A stretch of DNA of 64,000 nt from the NCBI GenBank assembly GCA_026122225.1, contig JANEZZ010000300.1:1-64000 (forward strand), read 5' to 3'. Source of the DNA: Heloderma charlesbogerti (lineage: Eukaryota > Chordata > Lepidosauria > Squamata > Helodermatidae). The stretch's first letter is position 1, and the number at the start of each line of letters is the position of its first letter. This document shows, piece after piece, positions 11,097 through 21,689 of this stretch. Below the pieces are notes generated by a model, which saw only the letters and a list, made by a program, of their open reading frames with translations, ran no database searches and was not told the DNA's origin. The translations under genes and the position numbers were made by a program.

Positions 11097-11180
11097 GATC
11101 CATAGCTCAGTGGTGGAGCACATGCCTTGTATGCAGGAGTGTCAAATGCCCAGCCCTGTCTCTTTTGGGCAGATCAGAGA
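11097..11180 (+). repeat. tRNA-derived SINE (second family), 5' fragment
   Basis: ATCCATAGCTCAGTGGTGG and GAGCACATGCCTTGTATGC match the family head. The body is lost after about 11150. Confidence 0.55.
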
Positions 11181-11265
11181 AATCAAGCTGGAAAATGATT
11201 GCTTTTATTATGCAAACTACAGTTAGATTAGCAATGCTTCGGGTTACAGTCAGAATCTACCAGAG

Positions 11266-11390
11266 AAGTTGTTGTTGTTGTTCAGTCGTTAAGTCGTGTC
11301 CGACTCTTCGTGACCCCATGGACCATAGCACGCCAGGCCTTCCTGTCCTGCGCTCTCTCCCGGAGTGTGCTCAAGTTCATAAAGCAACTC
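11266..11390 (-). mobile_element. BovB LINE 3' end fragment
   Basis: The left end is GTTGTTGTTGTTCAGTCG, followed by GTGTCCGACTCTTCGTGACC and CCATGGACCATAGCACGCC, the reverse complement of a BovB 3' terminus. Read on the minus strand it encodes the ORF2 tail DRKAWRAMVHGVTKSRTR followed by a stop and CAA repeats. BovB is well known for patchy, horizontally acquired distribution in squamates and ruminants. The copy is strongly 5' truncated. Confidence 0.8.
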
Positions 11391-11399
11391 CCTTTGGTT

Positions 11400-11799
11400 A
11401 ATTTACTATGTTAGATAGTTGCAACGAAAATTGGCGTTGGCCATCTCTTCGACAGCCTGAGTGGCTGTTAAGCCCCTCCCTTAGATTGGGTATTTCCTGA
11501 GGGACTTTCCCTGCATAGCCAGCCTCATGAGTTGACGTTGTTCCTCTCGCTTAGCCCGACATCTTACCCTGGGATCTCATGTCTCTAACGCCTCCTCCTC
11601 CTCCAGCTCTGGTATTTCCACAGGTGAAGCGGGCCCTGGCTAGCTGCTTTCCAACTGATTAGCTTGCCCTTGGACAACCTCCTCTTAGTCTCCTGCAACC
11701 TTGGCACTTCAGCAAACTCTTCTGCCTCCTCCCCCTCTGACTTCGATTCTCCCATGTCTTTTGGGGGTGCCTCTGCAAAGGTGCTGGGCCCAAACCCTA
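11400..11799 (-). mobile_element. Probable LTR-derived segment related to the 36490 and 38107 solo LTRs
   Basis: Minus-strand translation gives an acidic stretch (GESKSEGEEAEE) and later DPRVRCRAKREEQR, which parallels DARVHRRAKREKL in the LTR at 38107-38739. I found no clean TG..CA ends or 5-bp duplication, so the limits are approximate. It is an old, broken copy of an endogenous LTR element. Confidence 0.4.
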
Positions 11800-11968
11800 C
11801 AAGGAGGTCCCAGGTTCAGTCCTTAATGTCTCTGGTTAATAGGGTTAGGTACCAGATGATATGAAAAACATGAGCAAAACCCATGAAGAGCTGCCAGCCA
11901 AAGACAATACTAGACTAGGTGGACAATTTGTTTTTTAAACTGGTATAAGATAGCTTCATATATTTCAG
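11800..11968 (+). repeat. tRNA-derived SINE (second family), degraded
   Basis: AGGTCCCAGGTTCAGTCC, then GAAGAGCTGCCAGCCAAAGAC, GACTAGGTGGACAA and GGTATAAGATAGCTTC, in family order. Confidence 0.7.
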
Positions 11969-12039
11969 TTCTGAGAAGAACCTAAGGGGTTTAGTACATA
12001 AAATATAATGGAATGTAAATCAACTTGAGAATACCGGTA

Positions 12040-12515
12040 TCTATTTATTTCAAATTATTTTTAGGCCGCCTTTAAGGTTAAACCCTCTCAAGGTGATGTG
12101 CAAGATAAAAATAATAAAACAGATACAATAAAATTCAATAAATGCATATTCATAGAAAGATCAATAAAAACAGAGGCTACCTATAAAATCAGCAGCTCAA
12201 GAATGTACTGAAAGTCCAGCAAAAACAGGCAAGTCTTCAGAGCTTTACTGAGGACCTCCAAAGAAGGAGCCCCACAAACCCCTGATGGAAGCTGATTCCA
12301 GAGGTGCAGGGCAATCACTGAGAAGGCCTTCTACCTTGTACTCATAAACCTAAGTGCCCTTGGTGGTGGGTAGGTGAGAAGGGTGGTACATGAGAAGGTT
12401 GTCCTTCAAGTAACTTGGGCTCAGGCCATTTAAGTCTTTAAAGGTTAAAACCAGCACACTAAATTGAGCTCAGAAACACACTGGCAACCATTGCAACTGG
12501 TTCAGGATCATATTA
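12040..12515 (-). mobile_element. L2-type LINE 3' portion with ORF2 C-terminus
   Basis: Minus-strand translation near 12390-12490 reads LQWLPVCF..AQFSVLVLTFK and LNGLSPSYLKD. This is the typical C-terminal region of L2-clade ORF2 (HWLPV..KVL..YKALNGL..PSYL). Stops and frameshifts are frequent. The 3' UTR and AT-rich tail lie at the left. Confidence 0.75.
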
Positions 12516-13738
12516 TCATATCATAGATATATATACTGAGGACTTCCCACAACACCTTGCTTCTCTGGCCTGCTTCAAACACTGTGAAGTCCTCCATACC
12601 GAATGTCACCATGAGTGTGGCAACGTGGAGGAAGTAATGTCTGTCCTGACACAATCATGTTGACAACTGCCACTTCCTGGAAGTGACTTGGTGCTGCAGA
12701 GGGGTGGGGAGGTGTTAAATTTTCTGTTACCTGTTGTTGCACTCACAAGGAGGTGCTGGAAAGTGTTGGCTGTCAACATTATGACTGTGCAAGATCAAAG
12801 GTTACTTCCTCAATGCCACCACACCCATGGATGTGGGAAGGACTCAGTGTGAAAATGTTAACTGCATCTGAACTGTGTCTCTGAGTTGTGAGACCTCCAC
12901 ATTTCGATATAGTTCCCCATGATTTGCTCAGCACAACTGGGTTGTGTGTTTTTTGCCATTTTGAATATATTTAGCTCAGACAATAGACTTGGTGCTGTAC
13001 AGAGCACAGAACTGGTACTTCTTGGACGATGAATTGAACAAGGGAATGGTGGTGCTTCTGGATGAACTTATTCTGGATATTGTAGACTTTTCTCTTCCCC
13101 TTCCCCCACACCCTATTCAACATCTATTGGATCTGCATTGACCAGCTACCAGTTCCATCAGGGTGAGGCTTCTTCTTTTTTTTTTTGGTAGACATTCATA
13201 GAAACAATTGACATCATTTCTATAGGATTCTGTAAATAGGCTGGAGCCATGAAGAAATGCATGGCTAATAATAATAAATTGTAATAATAATAATATCTCT
13301 CTAAAATAGAAAGTGAAAGGACCTCATTACAGTTGGTTAAAAAATCTAACTGCATTCCTCTTCTGCCTCATTAATATTATAGTGCTGGCTTTATAAATTT
13401 GTTGCTTTTTTAATGAATATATGGTTCTCCCCTGGTGTTCCAATTAGCAGATGCCTTTAAATTAGATTTTCCCCCCTTCCTTGTTAAGTGAGAAGGAGGG
13501 GGGGTGGCTTTTCTTACTTGTGTGTGTAGTTTCTTGCTATTTCCTAAGCATCAAAGAAATTTTTATTCCCCAGCTTCAGAGGCTATTTCAAGATAAGGGA
13601 ATTCTTTTCTGCATTGGTCATCTATAAGCTTCCAAAGGAGAAAAAACAGGAAGAATTGTAACTCCACCTGCACACACATAAGGCTGGCAGGCATAGTATT
13701 CCATCAGTGATTCTAAGAGGCCCTAATTTTATGAGTTG
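12516..13738. other. Gene-free stretch
   Basis: Contains a (TAA)n-rich patch at about 13265-13295 and a T10 run near 13176. Otherwise no supported features. Confidence 0.45.
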
Positions 13739-13763
13739 GTGTGTGTGTGTGTGTGTGTGTGTA
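13739..13763. repeat. (GT)n microsatellite
   Basis: Twelve or so GT units. Confidence 0.95.
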
Positions 13764-14003
13764 TATGGTGGCACACCCTCACCAACAGTAATTCAACGCT
13801 GTTCCACATATCACACGAGATATGATCTCTGCTCCTAGCTTCTGTTGTGCTTGGTCACATACATACTTCCAGCACTGACCGAACCACAATGCTGTTAACA
13901 TGATGAGACAGAAAAAAGCTGTATATATGAGGTCTGATCTCTTGTATATCCATAGTAGAAAGCAAACGAACAGTACCATCCTATGCATGTTTACTCAGAA
14001 GTA

Positions 14004-15635
14004 GGAATGTTGGAGAAATCCGCAATGAAACCAAATCAGTTCAGATTTTCATGAATCTGACCTGCGGATTCTGCAGCAGACCAGCTTCATAGAATCATAG
14101 AATAGTAGGGTTGGAAGGGGCCTACAAGGCCATTGAGTCCAACCCCCTGCTCAATGCAGGAATCCAGGTCAGAGCATCCCTGACAGATGGCTGTCCAGCC
14201 TTGTCTTGAATGCCTCCAGTGTGGGAGAGCCCACGACCTCCCTAGGTAATTGGTTCCATTGTCATATTGCTCTAACAGTCAGGAAGTTTCTCCTGATGTT
14301 CAGCCGGAATCTGGCTTCCTGTAACTTGAGCCCATTCTTCCGTGTCCTGCATTCTGGGATGATAGAGAAGAGATGCTGGCCTTCCTCTCTGTGACAACCT
14401 TTCAAGTACTTGAAGAGCGCTATCATATCTCCCCTCAGTCTTCTCTTCTCAAGGCTAAACTGGCCCAGTTCTTGCAGTCTCTCTTTATAGGGCTTTGTTT
14501 CCAGTCCCCTGATCATCTTTGTTGCCCTCCTCTGAACCCTCTCCAGTTTGTCTGCATTGTTCTTAAAGTGTGGTGCCCAGAATTGGACACAGTACTCCAG
14601 TTGAGGCCTAACCAGTGCTAAGTAGAGGGAAACTAGTACTTCCCAGGATTTGGAAGCAATGTTTCTACTAATGCAGCCCAAAAGAGCATTTGCCTTTTTT
14701 GCAGCCACATCACATGGTTGGCTCATATTCAGCTTGTGATCTACAACAATTCCAAGATCCTTCTCACTTGTAGTATTATTGAGCCACGTATCCCCCATCT
14801 TGTAACTGTACATTTGGTTTCTTTTTCCTAGGTGCAGAACTTGGCATTTATCCCTATTAAATGTCATTCTGTGGTTTTCTGCCCAGCGCTCCAGTCTATC
14901 CAGATCACTTTGAATGTTGTTTCTGTCTTCCAAAGTATTAGCTATCCCGCCCAATTTTGTGTCATCTGCAAATTTGATCAGCATTCCCTGCACCTCCTCC
15001 TCCAAGTCATTCATCAAAATGTTGAAGAGCACTGGGCCCAGGACTGAGCCCTGTGGTACCCCGCTCGTTACCTCTCCCCAGTTTGAGAAGATCCCGTTGA
15101 TAAGCACTCTTTGAGTCCGATTCTGTAGCCAAGTGTGGATCCACCAGATCGTTGTTTCATCTAGCCCACTATGAGCTAGTTTGCTCATCAGGATATCATG
15201 GGGTACTTTGTCGAAAGCTTTACTGAATTTGAGGTATATTATGTCTGCAGCATTCCCACAGTTCACAAGGGAGGTTACTTGATCAAAAAATGAGATCAGA
15301 TTCGTCTGGCAGGATTTGTTCTTGACAAATCCATGTTGGCTTCGAGTTGGCTTCGAGCTTTCCCCCTTTTGTATGGATTCTGTGGACTTACAGACCATTT
15401 TTCTAACTTTCCCGAATTTTGCACAAAAGGGCCAAACTTGTGCATAGGCTAAGGCATGAAAATACGCATTTTGGGTGAATTTGTACATTTTTGCAAATGT
15501 GAAATTGCACAAATGCGCATCAAATTCAGGGGGAAACCCCCCACCCCAGCAGTGGGCAGACAATGGAATGGAAGGTGCCTGACAATCTGCAGAACACAGA
15601 CAGAATGGATTTTACACAATCCGTACATCCCTATG
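14004..15635. mobile_element. hAT-like DNA element split by a CR1 LINE
   Basis: The left part (14004-14086, starting GGAATGTTGG) and right part (about 15361-15635, ending CGTACATCCCTATG) are inverted at their ends (TAGGAATGT against TAGGGATGT). The flanks are CAGAAGTA (13996-14003) and TAGAAGTA (15636-15643), 7 of 8 identical. The element therefore sits inside an older ACTCAGAAGTAAATCCCACTG-type repeat and was later hit by CR1. It carries no transposase. Confidence 0.65.
14087..15360 (-). mobile_element. CR1 LINE, 5' truncated, ORF2 reverse transcriptase
   Basis: The 3' terminus at the left (ATAGAATCATAGAATAG) is the CR1 hallmark. The ORF2 open frame ends at a TGA at 14262-14264, and the same frame continues without another stop to 14169. 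Reverse transcriptase motifs are VPQGSVLGP (residues 169-177 of the open frame ending at 14262) and FADD (198-201). The motif A position reads LKFSKAFD, so the expected catalytic Asp is Lys (residue 112). The endonuclease and the first part of the RT are missing. The frame upstream of about 15360 belongs to the host element, so residues before about 69 are not CR1. Confidence 0.92.
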
Positions 15636-15887
15636 TAGAAGTAAATCCCACTGTGTTCAGGGGGACTTACTCCCAAATAAGAGTGCATGGGAGTGCTGTT
15701 TCACACACTGGCCCATTGTGTAGATTCAGTGTTTGGTCACAGGACCATATGTATGAGTGCAGGAGTGAGTTTCGGGCTCAGTCACACACACGCACACATT
15801 CCCACTTTTGGAACATGTGTACTTGTGCAGCCTGTCCACATCATTCAGCCATACCTTTTTCACGCGGATGGCTCACAAAAGTTCCTG

Positions 15888-16082
15888 TTGTTATTGATCT
15901 TCCTACTGCCCTCCTCTAAGGAGCTCGAGGTGTTGTCCTTGCCCTCACTCATTTTTTCCTCACAACAGTGGTGTGTGGTAGGTTAAGCTGAGAGGGAGTG
16001 ACCGGCCCACATCACCCAGTGAGCTTCATTGCTGAACTCCATTGTCCTAGTCCAAAACTGTAACCAATACACTGCACTACGT
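15888..16082 (-). repeat. Sauria/ACA-like SINE
   Basis: On the plus strand, GGTAGGTTAAGCTGAGAGGG, CATCACCCAGTGAGCTTC and GTAACCAATACACTGCAC are reverse complements of the SINE body and head. Confidence 0.75.
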
Positions 16083-16337
16083 GTACACAAGTGTTGATGT
16101 AAGCATGATCATGTGTAATGTGATATCCACACAGCGGGAGAGTGCACAATCTGAGATTCACTTCAGCATCCCACCACATATACAAATTATACCTGTGACT
16201 CACCAAACCCAACCCGCCAACCATCTATTGTGGCCTGACAGTTGCTGGATATCTCTCTCCCACCACAAAACCAGGCAATTTATCTGGCCCCTGGAGAGCA
16301 GACCAATATCCATAGTTTGTAGGCTGTATTCAGTTAA

Positions 16338-16533
16338 GTGCTCCATAACACAGCAGTCAAGCACATGCTTTGTGTATAAAAGGTCCCAGGTTTGGTCCCT
16401 GGCATCTCCAGGTAGGGCTGGGAAAACTCCTGCCTGAAACTCTGGAGAGCCACTGCTGCCAGTCAGTGTCGACAATACTGGGCTAGATGGACCAATGGCC
16501 TGACTCATTATAAAGCAGCTTCCTGTTTTCCTA
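16338..16533 (+). repeat. tRNA-derived SINE (second family), full length
   Basis: GTCCCAGGTTTGGTCC, GGCATCTCCAGGTAGGGCTG, CTCTGGAGAGCCACTGCTG, GGGCTAGATGGACCAATGG and a GGCAGCTTCC-like end (AAGCAGCTTCC). This is one of the best copies for a consensus. Confidence 0.85.
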
Positions 16534-16589
16534 CAGTACTGGGCACTAGACAAATACGAAGGCATGTATGGCAGCTTCTTACATTCAGG

Positions 16590-16731
16590 TAGCAAGACTA
16601 GAAATGATTTCTGCCTAAGACCTGCCGCTGCCACATGAGAAACTGCCACGTGAGCTGCTGCCATGTGAGACGACGGTACCGGGCTAAATAGACAGATGGT
16701 CTGACTCTGTTTAAGACCACTTCGTATGTTC
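16590..16731 (+). repeat. tRNA-derived SINE (second family), 3' fragment
   Basis: CTGCCTAAGACCTGCCGCTG, GGGCTAAATAGACAGATGG and TCTGACTCTGTTTAAGACC follow the 3' half of the family. A near-tandem neighbour of the copy at 16338. Confidence 0.6.
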
Positions 16732-16829
16732 TAGTTGTGCTCGGCTAGTCAGCACATCAGGCCGGTGCTTGGTTTGGTTTTTAAATGGTGAGTTCTTTAT
16801 GAATCCACCCCAGTTATAACCTTGAATGG

Positions 16830-17240
16830 AAAACATCTAACTCGGCCCGCGCCTCTCTTTTTCCTCGTCTTTTACTCCACCCTCCCACAGCCAAGACGAC
16901 AACCAGGGATAAGTGCTTTTGTTTTGTCCTAATAGCCTCTCCCTTATACAAATGCCTTGCCTGCTCACCATGTGAAAGTCAATTAGCACTGTACTTAAGT
17001 TGCAGCCTCTGTGAAATGGACCAGTAAAGTGAAAGAGGCTGTGAAATTAACCAGCCAAGTCAGGGCAGGACGAAATGGGTCGACTAAGTAGCCCAAAGGC
17101 TGTAATTACCCACGGTTGCAATAAGCACCTTGTTGCCCCTACGCTCTTGAATTAGTGCCATTGTTACAGGGAGCTCGGTGATGTTTGGGGAGAATGAGTG
17201 TTCGTAAATGGGAGAAGGGAATGCACAAGTCCACCCTTTA
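16830..17240. promoter_or_regulatory. Candidate conserved noncoding element
   Basis: Repeat-free block with AGTCAATTAGCACTG, AGGCTGTAATTACCC and TGAATTAGTGCCATTG, which are homeobox-type cores, and no open frame of note. It is flanked by SINEs on both sides. Conservation is presumed from texture and untested. Confidence 0.35.
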
Positions 17241-17384
17241 TGATCACCTTAATAAACTAGGTTTAATTTAAAAATAAAATGTAAACATATTCCTGGGACG
17301 AATGTTTTTCAGCTGTACAACAGGGATATTCATGTAGGCCTTTCAAAAGCAAACATGGGTAATGCTACCCCCTGCCTTGGCAGG

Positions 17385-17468
17385 TTTCATTTTCATTCAT
17401 TCATTATATTTTCATTGTGCCATTCCTCCAACGGGCTCCAAAGCTCTTTCCCCTCTCCCATTTTATCC
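17385..17468 (-). repeat. Sauria/ACA-like SINE, 3' fragment
   Basis: CCATTCCTCCAACGGGCTCC and CCCATTTTATCCTCA are the reverse complement of the SINE 3' half. It is cut off by the CR1-type fragment that follows. Confidence 0.6.
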
Positions 17469-17642
17469 TCATAAGAATATAAGAAGAGCCACGTTGGATC
17501 AGACCAAGGGTCCATCTAGTCCAGCATTCTGTTCACACAGTGGCCAAACAGCTGCCCACAGGAAATCCCCAAGCAGGACATGTGTGCAATGGCACCCTCC
17601 CACCCATGTTCCCCAGCAACTAGTATTGAGAAGCATACATGT
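17469..17642 (-). mobile_element. CR1-type LINE 3' fragment
   Basis: TTGGATCAGACCAAGGGTCC and GCATTCTGTTCACACAGTGG match the copies at 950 and 57710. It inserted into or next to a SINE. Confidence 0.75.
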
Positions 17643-17659
17643 TATTGTTTAACTTTTAT

Positions 17660-17862
17660 TTATTTAATGTATATATCCCAGCTTTCCTCCATGGAGGTCA
17701 AGGTCCTAACTCATCCCTCCCATTTTGTCCTCACACAAAAACCCTACAAGGTAGGTTAAGATGAGAGTGTGAATGGTCCAGTGAACATCATGGCTGAGCA
17801 GGGATTTGAACTTGGGTCTCCCCAGCCCTACTCCTTTTGCTGTGCCACACTGGCTTTCCTCA
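17660..17862 (-). repeat. Sauria/ACA-like SINE
   Basis: AT-rich tail TATTTATTTAATG, then CTACAAGGTAGGTTAAGATG, GATTTGAACTTGGGTCTCC and TGTGCCACACTGGC, the reverse complement of a full SINE. Confidence 0.8.
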
Positions 17863-18700
17863 TAAATTTGCTATATGTGCATTAATTTTACTGAAAGCCA
17901 TCTTGGAAATTTTAATTGAAATGTGGTTTAGAAATATTTAGCGTAAATAAATAAGAACTCTTCTGCACACATGCCACTTACCTCACTGCAGGCTTCTCCC
18001 CACCAGAGCTTTTCTCCCAACCAAGCTTATTCTGGTACTGAAGCTTGGCGAAAAGAGAAACTGCAAGGAGATAAGCCACAGGCAGTGAGAGGTTTCAGCT
18101 GCCCTCACTCATCTGCCCCTTTTGCTGTTAAAATCCCATTCCCACCCCCTTCTTTTGATAGGTGCTGTTTACTGTTGAAATACATGGGACTGCCACCAGC
18201 AGACAGGTCTAGTTTTGCCCCATTACCCTAAGGGGAAATGAGCTAGGGTGTATTTGTCTTTGCTGTGTGTAAAGAACAGGCTGTATGTGGGGAAAGGTGG
18301 GAGGGGGGGACCAGCAAGTTTCCCCCCTGCCACAGGAGTCTTTCCCCTGCAACAAGGTTCACGTTCACTTCCCTTTAATCTCTCCAGTTGGGGTTGTTAT
18401 AGGTGCAAAATCAGTGCTGGCAATATGGGAGCATGGGTGCACCTAAAAATAGTAATCATCAACTGTACACACCTGAATAGATAAACAAGACTCTGTATGT
18501 TTGTAGATACTCGGGGGGCAGGGGGAGAGGATAACTGCATATAGGTAAATGGCTTGCTCCCAGTCATGAAAATCAACAGTGGATTCAGAGACTGCTCTAT
18601 ATTTGGGACAAATGGGGCCGTGACCCACCGCCTGCCCCCCACCCACTTGCAGCAGAGATTTCCCCCCACAACCAAGCGCTTCCACTGTTTCCAAGTACCA
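17863..18700. other. Gene-free stretch, C-rich toward the right
   Basis: Contains C/G runs near 18300-18330 and 18515-18525. Frames of about 80-100 codons occur on both strands without motifs. Possibly part of an old repeat, since GCTGTTAAAATCCC recurs in form at 20370, but this is not demonstrated. Confidence 0.4.
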
Positions 18701-18708
18701 CATGTGGT

Positions 18709-19253
18709 CAGGGCTGGCGCCACCATTACACAGGGTCAAGCGTCTGCGTCAGATGGCAGAGCGGGAAAGAGTGGCGAATGGTGCCGCTCTCCCTGCCAAG
18801 AGGGCCACCACTTCTTCCTGCTGTGGGTGGGGCTTTAGGCACCACCTACCCACTTGGCCAGCCACTCCCTTACTTGCTCAGGCAGCCGGATGGCCATTTT
18901 CCCCTGCTTGCCCGATCTCTCCTGCCTTGTGCCCCAACCACCCGTGGGGCTCCTCTGAGCTATCGCGAGAGGCTGGCCCCGGCTGACCTCTCGTGGGAGT
19001 TTGTGGGACTTCTTGCAAGCATTGGGGCACAAGGCAGGAGCGGCAGCCCTGCCGGGAGGAGCAAGTAACCAGCTCAGCTGGCTGGCCAAGTAAGTAAGGG
19101 AGAGGCCAGCCACAGGGAGGGAGGAGAGCATGCAGGAGTGCGGGTGGGTGGCAGCAGCAGCAAGAACAGCGGGTGGGTGGGTACATAGGCTGGCTGGGGG
19201 GGGGCAGCACTGCCACCTTGCTTGAGGCGACAAGAAACCTTGGGACAGGCCTA
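18709..19253. mobile_element. hAT-type nonautonomous DNA element, GC-rich, 545 bp
   Basis: It is flanked by the identical 8-mer CATGTGGT at 18701-18708 and 19254-19261. The ends are CAGGGCTGGC and GACAGGCCTA, a short imperfect inverted repeat beginning YAGG. Inside, GTCTGCGTCAGATGGCAG near the left mirrors CTGCCACCTTGCTTGAGGC near the right. The core is GC-rich and keeps long open frames on both strands, but none looks like a transposase. The perfect duplication suggests a fairly recent insertion. Confidence 0.8.
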
Positions 19254-19261
19254 CATGTGGT

Positions 19262-20589
19262 CTTCTCCTTTACTCCTCCAGCAATCTCAGTAAAATATTG
19301 AACATCAGCTCTGGCTTCAGCCCTACTGGGTACCAGCCACCACTCAGTGGATTTGACATTGACTGGAGATCTGAACTCCACCCAGGTTTGCTAGGAATCA
19401 AGTGATATTATTGTTTTGATGCTGGATCTAAACAAACAGGAGAATCCTGCTCCCTCGAAGGAATGTAGAACATGTGGGAGCTGTGCATCCTTCTGTCGAG
19501 ACAGCACCCCTCCCCCTGTGCTGACCCTCATGTCTCTGACTTCCATCCCCACTACCTAACGATGACAAATGGAGTTATAATATTGGTTGTTGAACCATAA
19601 GCTGCAGATAAATGTGCTTCTGAGAAATACCATTAAGTCCCTAAATGGATTATATATATTTGGTTTAGAAACCTAATATTTAATATTGGTATACTCTCCA
19701 GCGATTGGCTTTATTTCTCTTGATAATCTATTCCCACTTCATTTCCTTTTTAGATTCCTAAACTCATTAAATCGTTCATACCACAAGTTATTTTTAGTTC
19801 TAAACAAAATAAAAGATATGCCGTCACCTTTTTTCCCCCTCTTCTCTTTTTGGAAGTGTCTAATCCCCCCTCTCCCCTCCCTTTGCTCCCAGACTGCAGA
19901 GGGCTTGACAGGAGGAAGAGGGAAAACAGGGAGATAAACATTCTTTTAAATGATGAATTTTAAGGCCGCTTTACGAGTCAGCTGGAATTGCTAACCATAT
20001 TGAAGACTGTAAAAAGCCTGTGAAAGGCAGCATAATAAATGATGCTTGAAATGGCATTTGTTGTATGCGACATCGGATGCTTACAAGGTATCTCTATATA
20101 CATGTTTTTTGGTCAGGCTGAGGATCAAACTACACATGACTGCAACAAACCTCGTTGCTTAAACCTGGATTTGCCCCAGTCCTGTATAAAGTGTGGTAGG
20201 GGCTGCTTTAAGAGCAAAAGGGGAGAAGAGGCAACCCTGTTCATTTCTCTGTAGTACATCACTAGCATTCCCTTTTATCTCAGCTGGGCTCTGATTCCGA
20301 ACATGTCCGTGATAGGGAGAAAAATGTCTGGGGAAGGGCTCAGCAACCCTCACATCTGTGTCCCATTTGCTCTTAAAACCAGTGGGCAACTCACCCACCC
20401 TAGCTTTTTATGTGATTGATACACAACTGGGTTTAAACAAACAGGTCAGTCACCATCACATTTACTTTGAGCCTCAGTTACAGAATCATCAGCGCCTTAA
20501 GGGAGTGTACTAGTTGGCTCCTAAGCTGTGTCCCATCCCGTCCCCCCCAAATGCTGGTAACCCCTAAATCATGGGCAGATTGACACATC
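19262..20589. other. Gene-free stretch
   Basis: Mostly single-copy-looking. An imperfect inverted pair is seen between 20193-20222 (GGGGCTGCTTTAAGAGC) and 20363-20390 (GCTCTTAAAACCAG), which may mark a decayed DNA element. No gene was recognised. Confidence 0.45.
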
Positions 20590-20802
20590 TGTGTGATGTA
20601 GTCATGGATAGGGTGACGGACCGAGTTCCCATCCCTGCGCAGCCTTTGGAGATCACTGGATGACCCTGAGCCACTCGTGTGGGGGGTGTCTCTCAACCTA
20701 ACCTCTATCTCACAGAGTTGCATTGGTGATAAAACAAGTGGGGGAGCCATGCATGCCACCCTGAGCTCTTCAAAGGAAGGGCAAGATAAAAATGAATTAT
20801 TA
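20590..20802 (+). repeat. Sauria/ACA-like SINE
   Basis: GTGTGATGTAGTCATGGATA head, GATCACTGGATGACCCTGAG, CTAACCTCTATCTCACAG and a tail AAGATAAAAATGAATT, in family order. Confidence 0.65.
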
Positions 20803-21256
20803 TTTATCCTTGAGTGCATGGTGCTTTACAAAGCACAAGAGGTGCCCTGCCTCAAGGAACTTACGGTCTAAATTTTGACATCATGGAGATAACGGAGGAA
20901 CAGGAGACCGAGATTGTCAGAGGTAGACAGCAGAGGAATACCTGTTCTTTTCAATTAAATGTACTTAAGCTTAGTTACAGTAGGAGATGTGGGGAATAAG
21001 GGGCCGAAGAAATGAATGAAAATGTACCCCAGGCAAAATCTACATGTAGTAATACTTAGCATTTATATTGCACTTTAGAGTGTACAAAGCACACCAGTCA
21101 TTATCTCAATAACCTTTGCAATGTATATATGAGTGTTCTTATCCCCAAATTACAAACAGTGGCTGAATCTCTTAGTGGCTTGCCTGAAGCCACTTAATAA
21201 AGTAATGGCAGATGTGAGATTTGAGCTAGGGACTTCGTGGTTCTCACTTCAGCCCC
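20803..21256. other. Gene-free stretch, nothing recognised
   Basis: GTGCTTTACAAAGCACAAGAG at 20820 is a short self-complementary phrase. Nothing else is supported. Confidence 0.4.
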
Positions 21257-21257
21257 T

Positions 21258-21340
21258 TAGGGTGCAATCCTATGCATGTTTAAACAGAAAAATGTCCTGC
21301 AACTCCCAGCATTCCCCAGCCAGCATGGATTGCACCCTTA
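21258..21340. mobile_element. Small foldback element (AGGGTGCAATCC family), copy 1
   Basis: The ends are TTAGGGTGCAATCCTATGC and ATGGATTGCACCCTTA. The centre holds TCCTGCAACTCCCAGCATTC. The same plan occurs at 41755 and 56404. Confidence 0.65.
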
Positions 21341-21449
21341 GCCACTATGCAAAACTAACATATATTCATTCAAGACCCCATAAATTTTGGATTGGCCAAA
21401 GGCAAATTGTGATGTATACAACGGTTCCGTTCTAGAAATGTCTATTCAG

Positions 21450-21655
21450 AAGTTATCATATCTATATCTTGCCCTTTCTCTGCGAAACAGCAGACAAGTG
21501 GTTATACCATTTTAGCTTCACAATGAATCTGCCAGGTAGCTTAGGTCAAGTGAGTGAGCTGCCCATGAACCCAGCAAAGTTGATGGCTGAGCATTGATTT
21601 GAATCCAGATCTTTACCAGCCCACTTCCAACAATTGTATGCACTACAGCACCCAC
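21450..21655 (-). repeat. Sauria/ACA-like SINE, old copy
   Basis: ATCTTGCCCTTTCTCTGCG, GGTAGCTTAGGTCAAGTGAG and GATTTGAATCCAGATC are reverse complements of the SINE in order. Confidence 0.6.
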
Positions 21656-21689
21656 CACAGTAGCTCTCAAATGCTGATATAAACTGAAG

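Noticed and set aside
15361..15563. N-terminal extension of the 433-codon CR1 open frame
   Set aside because: This part lies in the host DNA element, not in CR1. The open frame is an accident of the insertion.
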